DNA of 16,463 nucleotides from assembly GCA_002717765.1 (NCBI GenBank), contig PBCB01000003.1, positions 28,055 through 44,517 on the forward strand, in the 5' to 3' direction. Positions within the stretch are counted from its first letter, which is position 1. Each line of letters starts with the position of its first letter. Both the position numbers and the translations under genes were made by a program. This document shows positions 8,776 through 16,463 of the stretch, one piece after another. This DNA is from Fidelibacterota bacterium (GTDB taxonomy: Bacteria > Marinisomatota > Marinisomatia > Marinisomatales > TCS55). The notes beneath the pieces are model-generated. The model did not search any database. It saw only the letters and a list, made by a program, of their open reading frames with translations, and was not told the DNA's origin.

Positions 8776-9805
8776 TTACTACATCCTTGTTTCCAGAGGA
8801 AATTTTTCCAATTTCAAATACAGGGGTTAGTTTGCTTAAAACAGTTTTCACATCATCAACTTTTAATGGGTCAACTATAATTGCCATCCCAATTCCCATA
8901 TTAAATGTCCTGAACATTTCATCATCATCAATTGAACCAATTGATTGCATAGTTTTAAAAAGAGGCAAAATTGGCCATGTTCCTAAATCAATTTTTGCCC
9001 CACAACTATCGGGAAGGATGCGCGGTATATTTTCAACCATACCCCCACCGGTAATATGAGCAATTCCTTTTATTTCAATATTTGAATCCAATAAAGTAAA
9101 AATATGATTTGTGTAGTTAATATGTGGTTCAAGCAATGCTAGCCCCACAGAGGTTTCTAGATCAGGAATGACATCATTTATATCATACTTACCAATTTCA
9201 AAAAATAATTTTCTTGCAAAAGAATATCCATTGGTATGCAAGCCATTAGATGGTAAGCCAAGTATTATATCGCCTACATTTATTTTATTGCCATCAATTA
9301 TTTTATCACGTTCAACAACCCCGGTAATAACCCCAACTAAGTCATGCTCACCTGGAAGGTAAGTGTCAGGCATTTCTGCAGTTTCACCACCTACAAGGGA
9401 TACACCAGTATCTGAACATGCCGTAACCATGCCAGAGACAATTTGATCAATTATATCAGGTTCTAACTTATCATTGGCGATGTAGTCTAAAAAAGTCAAG
9501 GGCCTAGCACCCATGACTAAAATATCATTAGCTGCAGCGCTTAATAAATCTATACCAATCGTATCATATTTTTTCATTTTCCTTGCAATAATGGTTTTAG
9601 TTCCAACACCATCAATGCTCTGAACCATTATGGGGTCTTTATATTTTGAAGCAATCTCTTTAAGGCTATACAGCGAACCAAACCCACCAATTCCAGTGAG
9701 TACATTTTCTGAAAATGTAGATTTTACCTTGCCTTTTATTTTATTAACAGCCTCATTTCCAGCATCAATATCAACCCCAGCTGCTTTATAGTTTATTTTT
9801 TTCAA
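8768..9805 (-). CDS. purM: Phosphoribosylformylglycinamidine cyclo-ligase (AIR synthetase)
   Basis: ATP-dependent closure of FGAM to AIR, step 5; it belongs to the same fold superfamily as PurL. The 345 residues match family length. Motifs are NYKAAGVDIDAGN (5-17), SIDGVGTK (63-70), GIDLLSAAANDILVMGA (84-100), SLVGGETAEMPD (136-147), HITGGGMVENIPR (250-262) and MFRTFNMGIGM (297-307). The start is TTG at 9805, since no ATG or GTG lies in frame between the upstream in-frame stop at 9830 and the conserved YKAAGVD. A weak GAAG element lies 8 bases before it. An ATT immediately upstream is the only other possibility. The gene starts 10 bp after purL and its end overlaps the purQ fusion, which places consecutive pathway steps side by side. 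Confidence 0.97.
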   Translation of the reverse strand: MKKINYKAAGVDIDAGNEAVNKIKGKVKSTFSENVLTGIGGFGSLYSLKEIASKYKDPIMVQSIDGVGTKTIIARKMKKYDTIGIDLLSAAANDILVMGARPLTFLDYIANDKLEPDIIDQIVSGMVTACSDTGVSLVGGETAEMPDTYLPGEHDLVGVITGVVERDKIIDGNKINVGDIILGLPSNGLHTNGYSFARKLFFEIGKYDINDVIPDLETSVGLALLEPHINYTNHIFTLLDSNIEIKGIAHITGGGMVENIPRILPDSCGAKIDLGTWPILPLFKTMQSIGSIDDDEMFRTFNMGIGMAIIVDPLKVDDVKTVLSKLTPVFEIGKISSGNKDVVIA

Positions 9806-9815
9806 AATTGCATCT

Positions 9816-12149
9816 TCATAGTTTGTTTGTTAATCCATTTTCCCAAGCATCTCGACCTTGCTCAATTGATATATTAAGCGCATCATTAATCATTATGTTA
9901 TTGCTGACAGTTTTTCCAATAACAAATACTTCCAAATCATATTCAGAAAAGCATTTCGTTATATTATCAATGTTTTCATCGCTAGCCTCTAATAAAAAAC
10001 CACCAGTTTCTGAAAATAATATTTCATCGACCCTTAAATTGGATTCGATCGAAACCTTACAGCCAATATTATTTTTAAATGTCATTTCAGCTAAAGCCAC
10101 CGCAATTCCGCCATCTGAGATATCATGACATGATAATACTCTATCATTATCAATACAATCGGTTAATGCATAAATCTGGTTTTTGACCTCCTGTAAATCC
10201 GGTTTTGGTAAATTCGAACCCAATTCATTATTTAAATGAAAATAAGCAGATCCGCCCATTTCATTTTTACGCTGACCAACCATAATTATATTAGAACCAA
10301 TAGATGTAAAGGCCATACCAATAGTTTTGTTGATATTATTAATTTTTCCAAGACAACTCACAATTGGGCTTGCTGGTATAGAGCCACTTCTTGATTCATT
10401 ATAGAAACTAACATTGCCGGCAATGATTGGGGTGGCATGGCTTGGATTATCTTTTAAAGTAATTGTGCTACATGCATCTGATATTCCACGAACACTTTCT
10501 ACGAATTCCCACATTTGATTTTCTTTTTCAGGATTTCCAAAACATAAACAATCTGTAAGAGCATGGGGCGTTGCCCCAACTGCCGCAACATTTCTCATAG
10601 ATTCAACTACAGCATTTACGCCAGCCCAATAAGGATCAACCATACCATACAAAGGGTTATGATCGGTTGATAGGGCAATTCCTGTTTGTCTGATTTCTTT
10701 GGGATAATTTTTTGAATTAAATGGCGCCATAACACCGCTATCTGCTAGGCCAGACTCTATCATTGTTCTACCTTGTACTTGTTTATCATATTTATCATAT
10801 ACCGTTTTTCGGCTCGCAATGTTTTCATGAGATAATAATTTTAATAATACAGAACCGTAGTCAGCAACCTGACTCAATTCCGGGGTATCATCCCTTTTAT
10901 TTATAGCCGTGAATTTTCTTTCATATAAAAACCCTCTAGTAACTTGATTGGCTTTAGCATCAACGATTGTTTCCCCATTATAATGCACAACATATTGACC
11001 ATCTGATCTTATTTTACCAATCTGGGATGCCATTGCTCCATCGCTGACAGCAGGAAGATTATAAGTTTTATTATAATGATCTAAAATCAGTTGCGTTATA
11101 TCTGGTGGGCATACCCACATAAACCTTTCCTGTGTTTCACTACAAAGATAGACGGATGGATGCAGTCCTTCCATACCAGTGTGTACCCTGTCCAACCAAA
11201 CCTCTGAACCGTAGCCTGAAGTTTCAGCAAGCTCTACGCTAGCACACGCGACGCCCCCTGCCCCTAAATCCTTGAATCCAACCTTATCAATTAAGCCCAT
11301 CTCCTTTATTATATCAAATAAAGCATATGATGATTTTAATAGATGTCTTTCTAAAAATGCATTTGGCTCTTGTACTGCACCTTTATTTTGATCTTTTTTA
11401 TCTTCTTCTAGTTCAAGCGAAGCAAAGCTTGCACCACCAAATCCGCTATTATCTGTAGGCTTACCAATAAGAATTAAATCATAGCCATCCGCGTTTTGCG
11501 GTGCATAAGAATGGATAATATGATCTTCTCTTACAATACCAAGAGTCACAAGCGTGACAAGACAATTCTCATTATATCCGCTATGATAATAAATGTCACC
11601 ACCAATATTTGGTATACCCAATGGATTTCCATAGCCAGCAACTCCAGAGACAACACCATCGTTTATCCATTTGGTTTTTTTATTATTTATTTCCCCAAAT
11701 CGAAATGAATCTGTACAGGCTATAACCTCTGCGCCCATACACATAACATCACGAACATTACCGCCAACACCAGTAGCAGCGCCTTCGTATGGAACAATCT
11801 GGGATGGATGGTTGTGACTTTCATGACTCATAACAACACACCATCTATTTCCACTTTGATCTGTTGCTACCGCAACAACTCCAGCATCTTCCTTCGCGCC
11901 AAGCACTACATCTGGACCCTCTGTCGTAAATTGTTTTAAATGAGTGCGACTGCTTTTATAGCTACAGTGTTCAGATCCTTGTATAGAAAAAAGAACCAGC
12001 TCTGGAAGAGAAGGAGCGCGCCCCAACATTTCATTTTGAATTTTTATTACCTCATCAGGTGTAAGAGGTATATTTAGCTCAGCTAATTTTTTATTGATAC
12101 CTTGCGTATCTAAATTGCTGAAATCGACAATTTCTTTTGTAAATGCCAT
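9816..12149 (-). CDS. purL: FGAM synthase, small-type PurL synthetase subunit
   Basis: Catalytic subunit converting FGAR plus ammonia and ATP to FGAM. At 777 residues it is the small PurL type (as in Bacillus), which works in a complex with separate PurQ and PurS. It lacks both the N-terminal PurS-like domain and the C-terminal glutaminase of the ~1300-residue enzyme. The N-terminal helical linker leads to the catalytic GSEHCSYKSSR (58-68, H61), followed by SHESHNHPSQIVPYEGAATGVGG (starting at 108), PTDNSGFGGASFASL (231-245) and, in the second half, CHDISDGGIAVALAEM. The ATG has no strong Shine-Dalgarno sequence. It is 37 bp after purA and 10 bp before purM. Its PurS requirement is presumably met by the tail of the PurQ fusion encoded two genes downstream. 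Confidence 0.97.
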   Translation of the reverse strand: MAFTKEIVDFSNLDTQGINKKLAELNIPLTPDEVIKIQNEMLGRAPSLPELVLFSIQGSEHCSYKSSRTHLKQFTTEGPDVVLGAKEDAGVVAVATDQSGNRWCVVMSHESHNHPSQIVPYEGAATGVGGNVRDVMCMGAEVIACTDSFRFGEINNKKTKWINDGVVSGVAGYGNPLGIPNIGGDIYYHSGYNENCLVTLVTLGIVREDHIIHSYAPQNADGYDLILIGKPTDNSGFGGASFASLELEEDKKDQNKGAVQEPNAFLERHLLKSSYALFDIIKEMGLIDKVGFKDLGAGGVACASVELAETSGYGSEVWLDRVHTGMEGLHPSVYLCSETQERFMWVCPPDITQLILDHYNKTYNLPAVSDGAMASQIGKIRSDGQYVVHYNGETIVDAKANQVTRGFLYERKFTAINKRDDTPELSQVADYGSVLLKLLSHENIASRKTVYDKYDKQVQGRTMIESGLADSGVMAPFNSKNYPKEIRQTGIALSTDHNPLYGMVDPYWAGVNAVVESMRNVAAVGATPHALTDCLCFGNPEKENQMWEFVESVRGISDACSTITLKDNPSHATPIIAGNVSFYNESRSGSIPASPIVSCLGKINNINKTIGMAFTSIGSNIIMVGQRKNEMGGSAYFHLNNELGSNLPKPDLQEVKNQIYALTDCIDNDRVLSCHDISDGGIAVALAEMTFKNNIGCKVSIESNLRVDEILFSETGGFLLEASDENIDNITKCFSEYDLEVFVIGKTVSNNIMINDALNISIEQGRDAWENGLTNKL

Positions 12150-12186
12150 AGAGAATATGCCATTAAATTCTTTTTATAACAAAAAA

Positions 12187-13635
<1,449 letters not shown>

Positions 13636-13695
13636 TTATGCACCTCTTTTACCCCAAGCTTGATACAATGAAAGCGACTCATCACAAGGTTCCAT
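13636..13695 (-). CDS. Possible 19-residue small ORF between the barrel gene and purA
   Basis: A short frame encoding MEPCDESLSLYQAWGKRGA begins 18 bp after the stop of the upstream barrel gene. It is preceded by AGAG, a weak ribosome-site-like element, and ends with TAA about 157 bp before purA. Its base composition is visibly richer in G+C than the surrounding AT-rich spacer, which hints at selection on the sequence. I do not recognise the peptide. It has no membrane segment, signal or obvious attenuation feature such as a run of regulatory codons. It could be a small protein, a leader peptide or chance. No coding evidence beyond the frame and composition is available. Confidence 0.3.
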   Translation of the reverse strand: MEPCDESLSLYQAWGKRGA

Positions 13696-13713
13696 ACTAA
13701 TATCTCTAATTAA

Positions 13714-16463
13714 TTAAAATGGGTTAATCAATGCTAATCGATAATATCTAATAGGGGTTTTATTGTTTTTCCAGTCATCACTTGTTTGTGCGTCACCAGC
13801 AGATATGGAAATTGGTCCAAGTGAAAATCGTAATTCATATCCAAATGTTGCTACTTCTTTTAATTGAGAATTGTTTTTCCAGACGTTAGCGTAATCGGAA
13901 ATTATATTTATAGAAGCTCGTTTTGGAATAAATGGAATACGATATTCTAGAGTGCTAAATACTAATTGATCTCCGACTACATATCCAGACCATCCTCTTG
14001 GATTATGGTTTTCAGGAACAAGGCCAGTTGGGTCTCCAACTCCATTTATATAAATAGGTTGATCATTGGTTAGTCCAATATAATCTTGGGCAGGTGGCTT
14101 ACCAGAATGCTTCATTGATTTTGCCCTAAAATAAACCGCGCTTTTTAAGGGGCCAAGTTTAACCGGTATATTAATGAATGAATCAAATGCTAATCTACTG
14201 TATCCAAAATCACCAAAAATTGATGTGTCAGCATATTCAAATTTAAGATTAAGTCCATACCCTTGAAGCGGAGTATTCATATTCCACGAATGAGGTCTCA
14301 AATTTTTCCAATAGTAATATAATGATACCAAGCCCTCTTTGCCGCTGTCCGGATAAGGTAGATTTTTAAATCTATCCTCAGGAATAAACTCTACACCACC
14401 ATTGGTTGTTAATTTACTTCCCATTACGTGATCAAAAAACGAAACACCGAGCCCAATTGTATGATTTGAAGATAGCGATTCAGAGAAATTCATTGGGAAT
14501 TCCAAATTAAACTCTAGACCATTTTGATATTGAAAAATATTTTTATCATCGTAAATCCGAAAGGATGCGCCCCCCAATAAATAACTATTTCTTGAGGCTG
14601 TCAACATCATTAATGGGCCATAATTTGCTGTTAAATATTGCAGCATAAAACCACTGTTATCAATGTTTTGATCATTAATAAGTCCAACAATACCAAACAA
14701 ATTTTTATTCATTGCATCTGCCCAAACCACTTGAGCAAAGTTCGGAGGAAGTGCTATTAATTGCGCGCGTCTCATGGTTTTCCAAAATTTATATTTATTT
14801 GGTTTAGATACAGCAATAGTATCGCTGGGTTTTTGGTGAACAAATGAAACATCAGGACCAGCATTTAACCATGAACTATAGTAAGGGTTCATAGATAATG
14901 GTATTGATTTAGTTTTTCTAAATGGATCCATTTTTATCAATCTTACGCTATCAGCTGTATTGATTGCAGATTGTGCTAAAAGTAGATTGTCATTAGGCAT
15001 CCATTGTTTTGTAATAATTCCGTCACCAGAATCTGTATTATTATTTATTGATCCGTTTGAAAGGTTTGCTGTATATATGTTGGGAACGCCATTGCGATGC
15101 GATGTAAATGATATAGCAGTGCCATCCGTATGCCACACCGGACGTGAATCTGCCGCAGCATTTTTAGTTACTCTCTGTAATTGTTTTGATTCAATATCTA
15201 AAGTATAAATATCCATGTTGCCAGATGTTGGCGACATGGCAAAGGCTATAGTTTGATAATCTGGAGAAACCGATAGGTGAATAATTTGTGTATTTTCAGC
15301 AAAGTCAGTTAAGGGCCTAGTTTCACCATTCAAATTTGATATATAAATATTTGAGGTATCATTATTAACGGTTACAAACGCAATATTAGATGAATCAATC
15401 CAAACAGGATATCTTGAACGCATTGAAGAGGTTACCCATTTATCCTTTTTATTTTGCTTATCATATATCTTTATATCGTATACAAGCGCCTGGTTGTCTT
15501 TGCTATAATGATATTTATTATAGGCAATTTTATTTCCATTTGGAGACCAAGATAATGCTTCATGAAATCTTCCGTAATCAACCTCTGATTTTTTCCACAT
15601 CACTTTTTTCTTATATGTTTTATTTATTTCTAATGAATCCTGTTTAGTTTTCTTTTGCTTTTTCTTCAATTTATCAATATTCTTTTTCCATTTATCATAT
15701 CTCTTTGCTTCTTTGGCTGTATCTCGCTCAGCAATGATTAATGAAACGTCCAGATGGTTTTTATCATATAGCCCAAGTAAGGCTATTTGTGTGCTATCAT
15801 TATAAAATGAAAATGATTGCATTTTTTTAATTGGCAAGGTCACTACGCTTCCAATCTCATTGTATGCTTCCTTTTGAGATCGGTATCCATAGTAATAGGT
15901 ATTCATAAGCACTCGCCAATCTTCAACAAATTGCTTTACAGTAATTCCATTTACTTTTTTAAATGCTTCATCAAAATTATACATACCCGCATCATTTCTA
16001 TACTCGAGAACCTTAACTATGGTTGAGTCCCCAAACCGATCGGACCAATATAATACTTTTGAAAATCCATCTGCATGGGGGTCCCAGATGTCCTTTTTTT
16101 CAGGATTTATAATTATATGCCTTTTGTGTTCTAAATCCGCACGGTAAGGGCGCCAGCTTTCTGTCATATATTCAGCAATACCATCTGGTACCCACATAGG
16201 CAAATCCATTGCAATCATATCCATGGGGAATGGTATCCAGCTTTTAATTTTTTCTATAAAAACAACATGTTGCAATTCATGTGCGATAACTGATTCTAGC
16301 CACTTGTCTTTTTCTAGCCATATACCAACATCGTTTTGTTCTACCCAAACGAATACCTGATATGTTGAAATTATCGCAAATGCATTAGTGAATTCATCTT
16401 CGCGCGTTATGGTAATATCAACCGTAGGCATTGTATCAATATTCATTTGCTGCATCAATGTGG
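13714..16463 (-). CDS. Outer-membrane protein with gluzincin-type peptidase domain, TolB-like propeller and Omp85-type barrel (5' end missing)
   Basis: The frame runs to the window edge without an upstream stop, so the true start and any signal peptide lie outside; residues are counted from the first TTG at 16458. An HExxH motif (VIAHELQHVVF, H60-E61-H64) and a downstream GIAEYMTE (E96 as likely third ligand) indicate a gluzincin-like peptidase domain. Residues about 215-500 contain PD40/TolB-like blades, for example LSWSPNGNKIAY, YPVWIDSSNIAFV, LSVSPDYQTIAFAM and RPVWHTDGTAISFTSHR, each followed by an (I)Y.(A/S/D)(L/N) strand. A lysine-rich, possibly coiled segment (250-290) interrupts the first blades. 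Residues about 580-914 are beta-rich: NPRGWSGYVVGDQLVFSTLEYRIPF resembles the RGY...EYR motif of Omp85/BamA barrels, and the chain ends in Phe, as is typical for outer-membrane barrels. The substrate is unknown; no functional link to purines is evident. Confidence 0.88.
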   Translation of the reverse strand, partial: TLMQQMNIDTMPTVDITITREDEFTNAFAIISTYQVFVWVEQNDVGIWLEKDKWLESVIAHELQHVVFIEKIKSWIPFPMDMIAMDLPMWVPDGIAEYMTESWRPYRADLEHKRHIIINPEKKDIWDPHADGFSKVLYWSDRFGDSTIVKVLEYRNDAGMYNFDEAFKKVNGITVKQFVEDWRVLMNTYYYGYRSQKEAYNEIGSVVTLPIKKMQSFSFYNDSTQIALLGLYDKNHLDVSLIIAERDTAKEAKRYDKWKKNIDKLKKKQKKTKQDSLEINKTYKKKVMWKKSEVDYGRFHEALSWSPNGNKIAYNKYHYSKDNQALVYDIKIYDKQNKKDKWVTSSMRSRYPVWIDSSNIAFVTVNNDTSNIYISNLNGETRPLTDFAENTQIIHLSVSPDYQTIAFAMSPTSGNMDIYTLDIESKQLQRVTKNAAADSRPVWHTDGTAISFTSHRNGVPNIYTANLSNGSINNNTDSGDGIITKQWMPNDNLLLAQSAINTADSVRLIKMDPFRKTKSIPLSMNPYYSSWLNAGPDVSFVHQKPSDTIAVSKPNKYKFWKTMRRAQLIALPPNFAQVVWADAMNKNLFGIVGLINDQNIDNSGFMLQYLTANYGPLMMLTASRNSYLLGGASFRIYDDKNIFQYQNGLEFNLEFPMNFSESLSSNHTIGLGVSFFDHVMGSKLTTNGGVEFIPEDRFKNLPYPDSGKEGLVSLYYYWKNLRPHSWNMNTPLQGYGLNLKFEYADTSIFGDFGYSRLAFDSFINIPVKLGPLKSAVYFRAKSMKHSGKPPAQDYIGLTNDQPIYINGVGDPTGLVPENHNPRGWSGYVVGDQLVFSTLEYRIPFIPKRASINIISDYANVWKNNSQLKEVATFGYELRFSLGPISISAGDAQTSDDWKNNKTPIRYYRLALINPF

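Noticed and set aside
8721..9059. Plus-strand frame of 112 codons, and similar ones at 9808-10128 and 2558-2842
   Set aside because: Antisense to purM/purQ, purL and purD coding sequence respectively; the translations look like random hydrophobic shadows.
16456..16458. TTG at 16458 as the real start of the barrel-protein gene
   Set aside because: The frame remains open to the window edge and no signal peptide follows it, although the protein has outer-membrane features, so the start is most likely beyond the window.

Overview
The window is strongly AT-rich and densely coded, with every gene on the minus strand. It carries an almost unbroken purine biosynthesis cluster (about 13.5 kb) and, upstream of it, the 3' part of a large outer-membrane protein gene. 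The latter joins a zinc-peptidase domain, a TolB-like propeller and an Omp85-type barrel, which indicates a didermic bacterium. That architecture, the AT-richness and the mix of purine-enzyme subtypes would fit a marine lineage of the FCB group, possibly Marinimicrobia/SAR406. This taxonomic guess is inference only, since no rRNA or marker gene is present.

Layout, in the direction of transcription (right to left): the 3' part of the peptidase/propeller/barrel gene (16463-13714, start outside the window); a 234-bp gap with a possible 19-codon ORF and the presumed pur promoter; then purA, purL, purM, a purQ fused to a PurS-like tail, purC, purE, purB, purF, purD, purN and purH. The last gene runs off the left edge, missing roughly its final 35 codons. 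Spacing is very tight: overlaps of 4-26 bp at purM/purQ, purQ/purC, purC/purE, purD/purN and purN/purH, zero spacing at purB/purF, and gaps of 37 bp or less elsewhere. One long transcript is likely.

Together the genes encode all ten steps from PRPP to IMP (PurF, PurD, PurN, PurL with PurQ/S, PurM, PurE, PurC, PurB, PurH) and both steps from IMP to AMP (PurA, PurB). No purK is present. This makes sense because PurE has class II (animal/Treponema type) AIR-carboxylase motifs, and that type uses CO2 directly. The GMP branch (guaA, guaB) is not in the window.

The two most notable points are a PurQ glutaminase whose C-terminal ~145 residues look like two PurS-like units in tandem, and the class II PurE, which is itself unusually short at its C-terminus. 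Four pur genes start with GTG or TTG.
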